A stretch of 64,000 nt of DNA from Betaproteobacteria bacterium. GTDB taxonomy: Bacteria > Pseudomonadota > Gammaproteobacteria > Burkholderiales > Burkholderiaceae_C. Below the pieces are notes generated by a model, which saw only the letters and a list, made by a program, of their open reading frames with translations, had not been told where the DNA came from and did not search any database. The stretch lies in assembly GCA_025354965.1 (NCBI GenBank), contig JANXLW010000158.1:6403-70402 (forward strand), read 5' to 3'. Below, piece after piece: positions 49,627 to 58,262 of the stretch (its first letter is position 1; each line of letters starts with the position of its first letter). Both the position numbers and the translations under genes were made by a program.

Positions 49627-50145
49627 TCACAAAGGATGTTCGGTGTAGAACTTGCCGCCATGAAACAACAAGGGTGAGGCGCCAGTACGATGTGCGCAGC
49701 GCTCTACTTCACCAACAAATATCACGTGATCGCCTTCAAAATAGCGGCTTCGGTTAAAGCATTCAAAAGTGGCCGCTGCGCCAGCCAGCAAAGGTGCGCC
49801 TTCGATACCCTGCTCGAACGCGACGTCGGCAAACCGGTCTACCCCCTTGGCGGCAAATCGCTTGGCGAGATTTATCTGGTCAGCGGCCAGAATGTTAATG
49901 GCGTAATGCGAGCCGGTGCTGAATGAAGCCAGCGATGCGGCTGCTCTGGCCAGACTCCACAGCACCAGGGGCGGGCTGAGCGAGACGGAGTTGAAAGAGT
50001 TGGCGGTGAGGCCAACTAGCTTGCCACTGGAGGCGCGAGCTGTCACTATCGTTACGCCCGTGGCGAACATAGCCAGTGAGGTTCTAAACTCGGTTTGGGA
50101 AAAATTGGGGGCTTTTGCCCTGAGGCTCGAATCAAGCAAAGACAT
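49627..50145 (-). CDS. Flavin reductase-like protein (FMN-binding, HpaC type)
   Basis: A 172-aa flavin reductase-domain protein. Signatures seen are FRTSLAMFATGVTIVTA, LVGLTANSFNSVSLSPPLVLW and the SHYAINILAADQ segment, then a C-terminal FVGEVERCAHRTGASPLLFH. Such proteins supply reduced FMN/FAD to a separate two-component monooxygenase; no monooxygenase gene is adjacent, so its partner is unknown. It is 9 bp from the FrnE-type gene upstream and probably in the same transcript. Confidence 0.9.
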   Translation of the reverse strand: MSLLDSSLRAKAPNFSQTEFRTSLAMFATGVTIVTARASSGKLVGLTANSFNSVSLSPPLVLWSLARAAASLASFSTGSHYAINILAADQINLAKRFAAKGVDRFADVAFEQGIEGAPLLAGAAATFECFNRSRYFEGDHVIFVGEVERCAHRTGASPLLFHGGKFYTEHPL

Positions 50146-50154
50146 AAGCGCAAT

Positions 50155-50817
50155 TTACCCGAGTTTCGCTTCTGCCGCCTGCTGCATGGCCGCCAGTAAA
50201 GTAGCGGCATCCTGTGCGCCCGACACCGCTACTTTCTGGTTGAAGATGAAAAATGGCACGCCTGTGATGCCCCGGCTTCGAATATTCGCGTCCGCTGCCG
50301 CCACTGCCGCCAATTGGTCGGGGTTAGTTACAAAAGCGTGGGCCGTCGCGCCGTTCAGTCCCGCTTCTTCTGCAATATCGGTCAATACATGAGTGCTGCC
50401 AATGAAGCGGTTTTCTACAAAATAGGCCCTCAGCAAACGCTCCTTGATATCACAGCCATCTGCATCACCCAACTGGGCGAATGCAAGCAGGGCGTGAGCC
50501 GCAAGAGTATTTGGCTGCAGCATGATGCCGTCAATATTGAGCGCCAGCCCTGTCGCCAGACCCGCAGTGCGCACGCGCTGGTAGATTTCGGCCGCGCGTT
50601 CAGGCCCACCAAATTTATCTTCCAGATATTGCTTGCGCGATACACCTTGGAGTGCCAAGTCGGGGTTGAGCTGAAACGGGTGCCAGCGGATCACGACTTT
50701 GGGAAGACTGGCTGCCTCCGGCAAGGTCAACGCCAACTCAAGTTTGCGCTTGCCGATATAACACCAAGGACAGACAACGTCGGATACCACGTCAATGGCG
50801 AGGATGGGGGTGTTCAT
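50155..50817 (-). CDS. DsbA-family oxidoreductase, FrnE type
   Basis: A 220-aa thioredoxin-fold protein with the active-site motif DVVCPWCYIGKR near residues 11-22, matching cytoplasmic FrnE/2-hydroxychromene isomerase-like DsbA relatives. Later segments HPFQLNPDL and RGITGVPFFIFNQKVAVSGAQ (cis-proline loop) fit the family. No signal peptide, so a cytoplasmic disulfide or isomerase role. ATG 50817 is chosen; a TTG two codons upstream is possible. Confidence 0.9.
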   Translation of the reverse strand: MNTPILAIDVVSDVVCPWCYIGKRKLELALTLPEAASLPKVVIRWHPFQLNPDLALQGVSRKQYLEDKFGGPERAAEIYQRVRTAGLATGLALNIDGIMLQPNTLAAHALLAFAQLGDADGCDIKERLLRAYFVENRFIGSTHVLTDIAEEAGLNGATAHAFVTNPDQLAAVAAADANIRSRGITGVPFFIFNQKVAVSGAQDAATLLAAMQQAAEAKLG

Positions 50818-50941
50818 TGACAAATTGTAGGTGGCATGGATGGCGTCTCGCTGCGCGCGCTGGAACCGCCCCCAAAAGAATGGTTCGACCAGGAATGCTT
50901 ATTGACTGACTCAAGTCGAGGCAATCTCGCCACAAATGACG

Positions 50942-50962
50942 CGGGCCCGCGTGGCGGGCCCG
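50942..50962 (-). terminator. GC-rich hairpin after ald
   Basis: CGGGCCCGC (50942-50950) pairs with GCGGGCCCG (50954-50962) around a GTG loop. It lies 33 bp past the ald stop. No T-run follows, so termination strength is uncertain. Confidence 0.45.
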
Positions 50963-50994
50963 ATCCAGCGCCATTTCGGCGCGTACTGAACAAT

Positions 50995-52110
50995 TTATGC
51001 CAGTAAACTGTCGGCGCTTACATAGGGGTAGCCCAAATCCCTAGCCACCGCTTCATAGGTAACGTGCCCGTTGGCCACGTTCAAGCCGTTCTTCAAGTGC
51101 GGGTTGTCCTTGAGGGCTTGTTTCCAACCCTTGTCGGCCAGTGCCACAGCGTGTCCGATGGTGGCGTTGTTAAGTGCAAAAGTCGAGGTACGGGCTACCG
51201 CGCCAGGCATGTTGGCAACACAGTAGTGCACCACGCCGTCCACCACATAAGTCGGGTCGTCATGGGTGGTCGCGTGCGAAGTCTCAAAGCAGCCGCCCTG
51301 GTCAATGGCTACGTCTACCACCACGGCACCTTTTTTCATGCGCGAAATCATGCTGCGTGTCACTAGTTTGGGCGCGGCTGCGCCAGGAACCAAAACTCCA
51401 CCGACCACCAAATCGGCGTCCAGCACGGCATCTTCCACACTTTGCGCGTTGGAATACACGGTGTTGATGCGATTGCCAAATATAAGATCCAACTGGCGTA
51501 GGCGGTCCACGCTCTTGTCCAGTACCGTTACCCGCGCGCCCATGCCCACTGCCATTTGCAATGCATGGGTGCCAACGACACCGGCACCAATGATGGCCAC
51601 ATGGGCCGCTGGCACACCGGGCACACCGCCCAACAGGATGCCCATGCCACCCTTTGATTTTTCCAGATGTGCGGCGCCCGCCTGCACCGCCATGCGTCCG
51701 GCAACTTCGCTCATTGGAGCCAGCAAAGGCAGGCCGCCACCGGGACCGGTGATAGTCTCGTAAGCGATGCAGACGGCCCCTGACTTGACGAGTGCAGCGG
51801 TCTGTTCCGGATCCGGTGCCAAATGCAAGTAGGTGTACAGAATCTGCCCGGGACGCAGCATCGCGCACTCTTGCGGTTGCGGCTCTTTGACCTTGACGAT
51901 CATGTCGGCCTTGGCGAATACTTCTTTGGCATCCGCAGTCAGTTTGGCGCCCGCCGCCTTGTATTGCTCGTCAGTCAGGCCAATGGCGGCTCCGGCTCCG
52001 GCTTGCACCAACACCTGATGACCATGGGTGGTAAGTTCACGCACGCTGGCTGGTGTGAGTCCAACGCGGTATTCGTGATTCTTGATTTCTTTGGGTAGTC
52101 CGATCAGCAT
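50995..52110 (-). CDS. ald: Alanine dehydrogenase
   Basis: Ald interconverts L-alanine and pyruvate plus ammonia with NAD. The 371-aa protein has the family start MLIGLPKEIKNHEYRVGLTP and the ITGPGGGLPLLAPMSEVAGR segment. The Rossmann motif is VAIIGAGVVGTHALQMAVGMG near residue 170 (quoted part GAGVVGTHALQMA), and the NMPGAVARTSTFALNNAT segment is also present. ATG 52110 has GGAG at correct spacing. It lies downstream of an aminotransferase-mmsA pair and could return the alanine made by the transaminase to pyruvate. Confidence 0.96.
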   Translation of the reverse strand: MLIGLPKEIKNHEYRVGLTPASVRELTTHGHQVLVQAGAGAAIGLTDEQYKAAGAKLTADAKEVFAKADMIVKVKEPQPQECAMLRPGQILYTYLHLAPDPEQTAALVKSGAVCIAYETITGPGGGLPLLAPMSEVAGRMAVQAGAAHLEKSKGGMGILLGGVPGVPAAHVAIIGAGVVGTHALQMAVGMGARVTVLDKSVDRLRQLDLIFGNRINTVYSNAQSVEDAVLDADLVVGGVLVPGAAAPKLVTRSMISRMKKGAVVVDVAIDQGGCFETSHATTHDDPTYVVDGVVHYCVANMPGAVARTSTFALNNATIGHAVALADKGWKQALKDNPHLKNGLNVANGHVTYEAVARDLGYPYVSADSLLA

Positions 52111-52192
52111 GCTGTTCTCCAGGCTCATTGTTGTGAAAACGTGCAGTGTGATGCAAGACGCACGTCCTGAAAACAATAATTAATATCTCAGT

Positions 52193-52219
52193 CGCTTCAT
52201 TCAAAAATCTAATGAAGCG
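52193..52219. promoter_or_regulatory. 9-bp inverted repeat between mmsA and ald
   Basis: CGCTTCATT (52193-52201) and AATGAAGCG (52211-52219) are exact reverse complements with a 9-base A+T-rich spacer. It lies 83 bp upstream of the ald ATG and 48 bp after the mmsA stop. It could be an operator (for example for an Lrp/AsnC-type regulator of ald) or an mRNA hairpin. Confidence 0.45.
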
Positions 52220-52266
52220 GTCCGAACCGGGTGCCGAGTTTCAACTCGCGGTCTCTGATGAATTGC

Positions 52267-53772
52267 TCAGCGGTTGGTCGGAAAGCTGAACACTGCGCCC
52301 TCGCGCACGCCGGCAGACGGCCAGCGCTGGGTGATGGTTTTGCGCTTGGTATAAAAGCGTACAGCGTCGGGGCCATAAGCCGACAAGTCGCCAAAAAGCG
52401 AACGCTTCCAGCCGCCAAAAGAGTGGTAGGCCACAGGTACCGGCAGCGGTACGTTAACGCCCACCATGCCAACCAGAATGTTGTCGCTGAAGTATCTTGC
52501 CGCTTCGCCGTCACGGGTAAAGATGCAGGTGCCGTTGCCATATTCATGAGCGTCGATCAAGCTCATCGCTTCTTGCAGGGTCTTCACCCGCATCACGCCC
52601 AGCACCGGGCCAAAGATTTCTTCCTGATAGATTTTCATGCCTGGTTTGACGTGATCAAACAGGCAAGCGCCCAAAAAGTAGCCAGCCTCATGGCCGAGTA
52701 CTTTGACGCCGCGGCCATCCACCACCAGGGTTGCGCCTTCGGCAACTCCCTGGTCGACAAAGCCTTTGACCTTGTCGAAATGCGCTTGCGTGACCAGTGG
52801 GCCCATGTCATTTCCGGCGTCGATACCGGGGCCAACTTTCATCTTTGCAATCTCGACCTTCAGGCCCGCCACCACAGCGTCGGCGGTGGCGTCGCCCACT
52901 GCCACCACCAGCGGAATGGCCATGCAGCGCTCGCCACAGGAACCATAGGCAGCGCCCATCAAGGCGCTCACGGCGTTGGGAACGTCGGCATCCGGCATCA
53001 CCACCGCGTGGTTCTTGGCACCGCCTAGTGCCTGAACCCGCTTGCCATTGGCGCAACCGGTGGCGTAGATGTACTCGGCTATCGGCGTCGAGCCGACAAA
53101 ACTGATGGCCTGCACGCGTTTGTCGGCCAGCAGTGTGTCCACTGCCTCCTTGTCGCCGTGCACCACGTTGAGCACACCGGGCGGTAATCCGGCTTGCAGC
53201 GCCAGTTGCGCCACCAGCAGCGCGCTGCTGGGATCACGCTCGGACGGCTTGAGAACAAATGTATTGCCGCAAGTCACCGCCATGGGCCACATCCACAATG
53301 GCACCATGACCGGGAAGTTGAACGGCGTAATGCCGGCGGTGACTCCCAGTGCCTGAAACTCGCTCCATGAGTCCATTGACGGGCCAACGTTTTTACTGTG
53401 TTCACCTTTGAGCAACTCCGGCGCGTAGCTGGCGTACTCAACGTTTTCAATACCTCGTTGCAGCTCACCCATTGAATCACTCAGCACTTTGCCGTGTTCG
53501 GCGGTGACGAGAGCGCAAATTGCTTCAGCGTTATCTTCCAGCAAATTTTTTAGTTTGCTCATAACACGCGCGCGCTTCAGCGGTGGCGTGGCGCGCCAGG
53601 CCGGATAGGCCGCCTGCGCGCAGGCAATGGCTTGTTCGACGGTGGCTTTGTCAGCCAGCAGTAGCTGCTTTTCCGCTTGGCCAGTGGCCGGGTTGAAGAC
53701 GTCCTGCGAACGGCTGCCGCCAGCCACCAGCTTGCCGTTAATCAGATGTTGAATCAAGGGGAGAGTTTGCAT
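52267..53772 (-). CDS. mmsA: CoA-acylating methylmalonate-semialdehyde / malonate-semialdehyde dehydrogenase
   Basis: MmsA oxidises malonate semialdehyde or methylmalonate semialdehyde with CoA and NAD to acetyl- or propionyl-CoA. The 501-aa aldehyde dehydrogenase has GVTAGITPFNFPVMVPLWMW, the NAD-binding FVGSTPIAEYIYATG, the catalytic cysteine in GSCGERCMAIPLVV and the EEIFGPVLGVMRV stretch typical of MmsA. ATG 53772 gives the usual N-terminus. It starts 13 bp after the aminotransferase stop, so the pair is an operon suited to beta-alanine breakdown. Confidence 0.93.
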   Translation of the reverse strand: MQTLPLIQHLINGKLVAGGSRSQDVFNPATGQAEKQLLLADKATVEQAIACAQAAYPAWRATPPLKRARVMSKLKNLLEDNAEAICALVTAEHGKVLSDSMGELQRGIENVEYASYAPELLKGEHSKNVGPSMDSWSEFQALGVTAGITPFNFPVMVPLWMWPMAVTCGNTFVLKPSERDPSSALLVAQLALQAGLPPGVLNVVHGDKEAVDTLLADKRVQAISFVGSTPIAEYIYATGCANGKRVQALGGAKNHAVVMPDADVPNAVSALMGAAYGSCGERCMAIPLVVAVGDATADAVVAGLKVEIAKMKVGPGIDAGNDMGPLVTQAHFDKVKGFVDQGVAEGATLVVDGRGVKVLGHEAGYFLGACLFDHVKPGMKIYQEEIFGPVLGVMRVKTLQEAMSLIDAHEYGNGTCIFTRDGEAARYFSDNILVGMVGVNVPLPVPVAYHSFGGWKRSLFGDLSAYGPDAVRFYTKRKTITQRWPSAGVREGAVFSFPTNR

Positions 53773-53785
53773 AAATCGGCGGGCT

Positions 53786-55135
53786 TCAGGCTGTTTGGTT
53801 GATGGATTCGCCCAGCGCATTGATCAGGCTGTCGATCTGGACCGGGGTCGTGATGAAGGGCGGTGCAAGCTGAATGGTATCGCCACCGTATCTCACATAA
53901 AAGCCTTTTTTCAGCATGGTCATGGCAATTTCGTAGGGCCTGCGGGCTGGCTCGCCCGGCAAGGAATCAATGGTAAAGCCTGCGGCCAGACCATAGTTGC
54001 GAATATCGGCGACATGTTTTACACCTTTGAGACTGTGCACGGCATTCTCAAAGTACGGTGACAGCTGTTTGACCCGCTCCACCATGTTTTCCCGTACCAA
54101 AATGTCCAGCGTGGCCAACCCAGCCGCGCATGGCACCGGGTGTGCCGAGTAGGTGTAGCCGTGAATAAATTCCAGCATGTAGTCCGGCCCGCCCTGCGCC
54201 ATGAAGGTGTCGTAAATGTCCTTCTTTGCCAGCACCGCGCCCAATGGCTGCGCACCGTTGGTGATTTGCTTGGCAACATTCATGATGTCAGGCGTTACAC
54301 CAAAGGCCTCGGCGCCTGTGTAAGCCCCCATGCGCCCAAAACCGGTGATGACCTCATCAAAGATCAACAGGATGTTATTGGCGGTGCAAATGTCGCGCAG
54401 GCGCTGCAAGTAGCCTTTGGGAGGAATCACCACACCAGCCGAACCGGACATGGGCTCGACGATGACGGCGGCAATGTTGCTGGCATCGTGCAGCGCAATC
54501 AGCTTGAGCAAGTCGTCGGCCAGCTCCACACCCTTGTCCGGCATGCCACGGATAAACGATCTGGCAGGCGGCTGCGTGTGCGGCAGATGATCTGCTGCAA
54601 TGCCCTGGCCAAATGTTTTGCGGTTGGCCCCAATGCCACCCACCGAGATGCCACCAAAGTTGACGCCGTGATAACCTTTTTCGCGCCCGATCAACAGGCT
54701 TTTGCTTGCCAGACCCTTGGCGCGCCAATATGCGCGGGCCATTTTTAGCGAAGTGTCAGCCGACTCGGAGCCTGAGCCGGTGAAAAACACATAGTCCAGC
54801 CCGGCTGGTGTCAGCTCTTTAAGTTTGTTTGCCAGCGCAAATGACAACGGGTGACCGTACTGAAATGCAGGCGAATAGTCCAGTGTGGCCATCTGGTGGC
54901 TCACCGCATCAGTAATTTCCGTGCGCCCATGACCCAGACCGCAGCACCACAGACCAGACAAACCGTCAAAAATCTGCTTGCCATGGATATCTGTGTAGTA
55001 ACAGCCCTTGGCGCTTGCCATCATGCGCGGATTGCTCTTGAAGTTGCGGTTGCCGGTGTACGGCATCCAGTGCGCGTCGAGCCATGCAGCATCGGTGCGA
55101 GTGGGAGCCAGATGTTTGGCGTCGTTCATGTCCAT
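53786..55135 (-). CDS. Class III aminotransferase, beta-alanine:pyruvate type
   Basis: A 449-aa PLP enzyme of the omega-amino acid:pyruvate transaminase group. PLP-binding features are FTGSGSESADTSLKMARAYW, the EKGYHGVNFGG segment, the aspartate in LLIFDEVITGFGRMGAY and the Schiff-base lysine in NVAKQITNGAQPLGA. ATG 55135 has AAGGAG upstream; in-frame sequence before it is not conserved. Neighbouring mmsA would oxidise the malonate semialdehyde formed from beta-alanine; other omega-amines are possible substrates. A LysR gene is divergent. Confidence 0.92.
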   Translation of the reverse strand: MDMNDAKHLAPTRTDAAWLDAHWMPYTGNRNFKSNPRMMASAKGCYYTDIHGKQIFDGLSGLWCCGLGHGRTEITDAVSHQMATLDYSPAFQYGHPLSFALANKLKELTPAGLDYVFFTGSGSESADTSLKMARAYWRAKGLASKSLLIGREKGYHGVNFGGISVGGIGANRKTFGQGIAADHLPHTQPPARSFIRGMPDKGVELADDLLKLIALHDASNIAAVIVEPMSGSAGVVIPPKGYLQRLRDICTANNILLIFDEVITGFGRMGAYTGAEAFGVTPDIMNVAKQITNGAQPLGAVLAKKDIYDTFMAQGGPDYMLEFIHGYTYSAHPVPCAAGLATLDILVRENMVERVKQLSPYFENAVHSLKGVKHVADIRNYGLAAGFTIDSLPGEPARRPYEIAMTMLKKGFYVRYGGDTIQLAPPFITTPVQIDSLINALGESINQTA

Positions 55136-55258
55136 AGTGTCTCCTTCATGGGGGAAAAAATTGGCTGGCGCCCTGATTGCAAAGCTGCGCTCGCATCGAC
55201 TACTGGTGCTCGAAAGCACTCTTGCGATAGTGATCGATTCTGTTACTCTCATAAATGT

Positions 55259-55280
55259 ATAACTATCACTACTAAGTTAT
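55259..55280. promoter_or_regulatory. Dyad ATAACT-N10-AGTTAT, probable LysR-type operator
   Basis: Perfect 6-bp arms at 55259-55264 and 55275-55280 lie just before the LysR start in the region shared with the aminotransferase operon. The geometry suits a T-N11-A LysR box. A second, longer-range repeat TAGTGAT (55228-55234) / ATCACTA (55265-55271) overlaps it. Confidence 0.5.
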
Positions 55281-55286
55281 CATTTT

Positions 55287-56210
55287 ATGCAAGTAAAAAG
55301 TCGAGCTGCTTTGGGACAGTTAAGCGATATGGACATTCGCCTACTGCGTGTGTTCAAAAGCGTGGTTGAGTGTGGGGGCATGGCGGCGGCCGAGCTGGAG
55401 CTCAACATTGGTACCTCAACTGTCAGTCGCCATGTCAAGGATCTGGAAACCCGTCTCGGTTTGACGCTGTGTCGGCGCGGTCGCTCAGGCTTTGCTTTGA
55501 CAGTGGAAGGCGAGCGAATCTATGCTGAGACCCTGCGCCTGCTGGCCGGCGCCGACGCGTTTCGTGCCAGTGTTGATGAAATTCACCGTCGCATGGGTGG
55601 GCAGCTAAATATCGCAGTGTTTGACAAAACTGCCAGCAATCCAGCCGCCCGCCTCGGCACGGCTATTGCCCTATTTTCGGAGCTTGCACCCGAGGTGAAC
55701 CTGCACTTGTTTGTAGCCCCGCTCAATACCATTGAGCGCGGTGTTATCGATGGGCAGTTTCAAGTGGGGGTGATTCCGGGGCACCGTAGCTCAGAGACCT
55801 TGGCATACCAGGAGCTGTTCGACGAGACCATGCTGCTGTATTGTGGTGAGCAACATGCGCTGTTCACGGCTGAGTCAGCTGATATGAATTGGGAAGATTT
55901 GCGGTCGTACAACTTCACAGGTCTGGGCTATCACTCGCCCAACATGGAAATCAGTCAGCAACAACGATTGACACGCAAGGCCACGGGCTACGACCAAGAA
56001 TCAATTGCCACGCTAATACTGTCGGGCAAATACTTGGGATTTTTACCAGACCATTACGCGCAGGCCTTTGTGCTGAGTGGCCGCATGCGCGCTGTCAATC
56101 CGATATTGTTTCATTACGCGTGCAGCTTTTTCAGCATCGTGAGGCACTCTCCTCAGCCGTCCAGGGTGACGCGTGCATTTCAGGACTGCTTAGTGCAGGT
56201 CCACAGCTAA
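55287..56210 (+). CDS. LysR family regulator, divergent from the beta-alanine-type operon
   Basis: A 307-aa LysR-type regulator: N-terminal winged helix-turn-helix (about 15-75, MDIRLLRVFKSVVECGGMAA then STVSRHVKDLETRLG) and a periplasmic-binding-protein-like effector domain (about 105-300). Its position back-to-back with the aminotransferase-mmsA operon and the dyad at 55259-55280 make control of that operon, probably by beta-alanine or a related amine, the best guess. ATG 55287 has no strong ribosome-binding site; ATG 55329 (MDIRLLRVFK) is a plausible alternative. Confidence 0.88.
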   Translation: MQVKSRAALGQLSDMDIRLLRVFKSVVECGGMAAAELELNIGTSTVSRHVKDLETRLGLTLCRRGRSGFALTVEGERIYAETLRLLAGADAFRASVDEIHRRMGGQLNIAVFDKTASNPAARLGTAIALFSELAPEVNLHLFVAPLNTIERGVIDGQFQVGVIPGHRSSETLAYQELFDETMLLYCGEQHALFTAESADMNWEDLRSYNFTGLGYHSPNMEISQQQRLTRKATGYDQESIATLILSGKYLGFLPDHYAQAFVLSGRMRAVNPILFHYACSFFSIVRHSPQPSRVTRAFQDCLVQVHS

Positions 56211-56395
56211 GGCTTCGCGCACTCGTCAAATCGCCGCGCTCACCAGAGTGAGTCGCAGCTGTGAGAGTTCTACTCGAATCCTTTTTACCAGAGTCATGGG
56301 CGGTGAACCGAGCTTTTGATATTTCGCTATGGCGTGCATCTTTTGTAACTGAAAAGTAAAATTCAACTTTATGAGAGAACATCAGATCTTCTTAT

Positions 56396-57304
56396 ATGAG
56401 CACTTTTGACCCCAACGCACTGGAGTGTCTCGCGGCCATTGTGGAGGAAGGGGGTTTTGAGCGCGCAGCAGTGCGCCTCTCCATCACCCAGTCAGCGGTG
56501 TCGCAGCGCTTGCGCTCGCTGGAGGTTCAGGTTGGCACCGTGCTAATCGTACGCAGTCGCCCTCTGCGGGCCACCTCTGCGGGTCGTCTGCTACTCAAGC
56601 ATGCGATGCAGATGCGACTGCTCAGGGCAGACCTGGAGCGCGATCTGAAAGATGTGGCACCCGGCGCTTCGGGAAGTGGTGGTGATGAGGAGCGAATTTC
56701 AATTGCCATCAACGCGGACAGCATCGCCACCTGGGCTTTGCCGGCGCTCACCCGGTTGGCCCGACAGGGCTTGGGTCTGGAGATCATTACCGATGACCAG
56801 GATTTCACCATCGAGTGGCTGCGTGAGGGTAAGGTGTTGGGATGTGTCACAACTCTCAAGCAGGCTTTGCGCAGTTGCAAAATGGTGCCATTGGGCGCTA
56901 TGCGCTACGTTGCGGTAGCCGAAGCAGTCTACGCGTCTGAGCACTGTTCCGAGGGCTTGTCGCCCTACAACTTTCGCAAAGTGCCCTTCATTGCCTTTAA
57001 CCGCAAGGACGATTTGCAGTCCGAGTTCATCGGGCGCGCCTTCAATCTCAAGCACGTCGCATTGAGTCAGTTGTACGTGCCCAGTTCGGAGGGTCAGGTG
57101 CGCGCTGTTCTGGCTGGTTGGGGTGTCAGCGTCGTGCCAGAGCTACAGGTTCGTGAACATCTGCAGGATGGGCGTCTGGTGGACGTCGCGCCAGGCAAGG
57201 CGCTGCCGGTCGCACTCTACTGGCACTGCTGGAATCTGGACTCGGTGGTCCTGGACGGCCTCACAGGTGCTCTAACGGCCGCTGCAGCAATGTCGCTAGC
57301 CTAG
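56396..57304 (+). CDS. argP: LysR family regulator ArgP
   Basis: ArgP (IciA) senses arginine and lysine and typically activates an amino-acid exporter gene. The 302-aa protein begins MSTFDPNALECLAAIVEEGG, followed by the HTH ITQSAVSQRLRSLEVQVG. Its effector domain has the family segments ISIAINADSIATWALPAL and IAFNRKDDLQ. An exporter of the LysE/ArgO type is normally next to argP; here it is followed by a rhodanese gene instead, so the target is elsewhere. Confidence 0.9.
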   Translation: MSTFDPNALECLAAIVEEGGFERAAVRLSITQSAVSQRLRSLEVQVGTVLIVRSRPLRATSAGRLLLKHAMQMRLLRADLERDLKDVAPGASGSGGDEERISIAINADSIATWALPALTRLARQGLGLEIITDDQDFTIEWLREGKVLGCVTTLKQALRSCKMVPLGAMRYVAVAEAVYASEHCSEGLSPYNFRKVPFIAFNRKDDLQSEFIGRAFNLKHVALSQLYVPSSEGQVRAVLAGWGVSVVPELQVREHLQDGRLVDVAPGKALPVALYWHCWNLDSVVLDGLTGALTAAAAMSLA

Positions 57305-57380
57305 CACGCAACATGCGTTACATCCGGGGTAGTGCAGGGCGTTATGCTGTGGTCCTTTCCAGGTATTCAGAGGTATCAAG

Positions 57381-57794
57381 ATGAGATTTAAGTTAGTCAG
57401 ATCACTGTTGACGAGCGCGCTGTTCGCCGTTGCGGCTGCCAGTGTGTCGTTATCTTATGCTGGCACGCCTTCAGCAGCTGATGTCAAGCAGGTCGCAACG
57501 ATGCAAAGCAGCGGCGCTCTATTGCTGGATGTTCGTGAAGCAGATGAATATGCGCAGGGACATGCTCCTGGGGCCATATTGATTCCGCTGGGTCAGTTGG
57601 ACCAGCGCCTGACTGAAATTGCACGCTATAAGAATCAGCCGGTTGCGCTAATTTGCCGTTCCGGAAAACGGTCGGCGAAGGCGCAAAAGCTGCTTGAACA
57701 AGCTGGTTTTAGCGCTACATTTAATGTCGAAGGTGGCATGATTGCCTGGCAAAAGTCGGGTTTGCCGGTTGTCTTGGGAGCGACGCCACGTTAG
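57381..57794 (+). CDS. Periplasmic rhodanese-like protein
   Basis: A 137-aa single-domain rhodanese with an N-terminal signal peptide (cleavage likely after SYA near residue 27). It has LLLDVREADEYAQGHAPGAI at the domain start and the active-site loop LICRSGKRSAKAQ with the catalytic cysteine, so sulfurtransferase activity in the periplasm is possible. The physiological sulfur acceptor is unknown. Its stop overlaps the stop of the convergent UspA gene. Confidence 0.9.
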   Translation: MRFKLVRSLLTSALFAVAAASVSLSYAGTPSAADVKQVATMQSSGALLLDVREADEYAQGHAPGAILIPLGQLDQRLTEIARYKNQPVALICRSGKRSAKAQKLLEQAGFSATFNVEGGMIAWQKSGLPVVLGATPR

Positions 57795-58213
57795 CGAACC
57801 AGTAACACTGGCACTTTGCAATGTGCCAGAACCTGTGTCGCGACCGAGCCCATCACCAGGTTGACCAAGGTGCCGTGTCCATGCGAGCCCATCATCAACA
57901 GGTCGAATTTTGCTTTGTCGGCCAACTCGGCAATCCGTTCGCCCGCGTGACCGCATTTCCAGCTACTCTTGGCGTCAATGCCATGGCGAAGCAGGAACTT
58001 GGACACTGGTGCCAGCACCTTTTCAGCTTCTTCAGCATAGTACTTATCCACAATTTCCTTGCCCACGGCGGCCCTTGCGCGCGGTGGCAAAACGGGCTGG
58101 ACGGTGAACACTGTGTAGTCGTTGCGGGCAGTAAATAACTCATCGTGAGTGGCAAGGTACGCCAACATTTTTTTTGTGTATGGACTGCCGTCTACAGCAA
58201 GAAGAATTTTCAT
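57791..58213 (-). CDS. Universal stress protein, UspA family
   Basis: A 140-aa nucleotide-binding Usp domain. It starts MKILLAVDGSPYTKKMLAYL and ends with the ATP-binding signature GSHGHGTLVNLVMGSVATQV then VLAHCKVPVLLVR, including the G-2x-G-9x-G(S) pattern. ATG 58213 gives the standard N-terminus; the frame remains open far upstream but that part is not Usp-like. Role is stress survival; the trigger is unknown. Confidence 0.92.
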   Translation of the reverse strand: MKILLAVDGSPYTKKMLAYLATHDELFTARNDYTVFTVQPVLPPRARAAVGKEIVDKYYAEEAEKVLAPVSKFLLRHGIDAKSSWKCGHAGERIAELADKAKFDLLMMGSHGHGTLVNLVMGSVATQVLAHCKVPVLLVR

Positions 58214-58262
58214 TCTGGGCCTCATCTGCAAAATGCCAGTGTACTCAAGACCCTGGCCGAGC

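Noticed and set aside
56211..56395. Possible tRNA remnant (TTCTACTCGAATCC near 56270)
   Set aside because: Only a T-loop-like string is present; no acceptor, D or anticodon arms can be formed around it.
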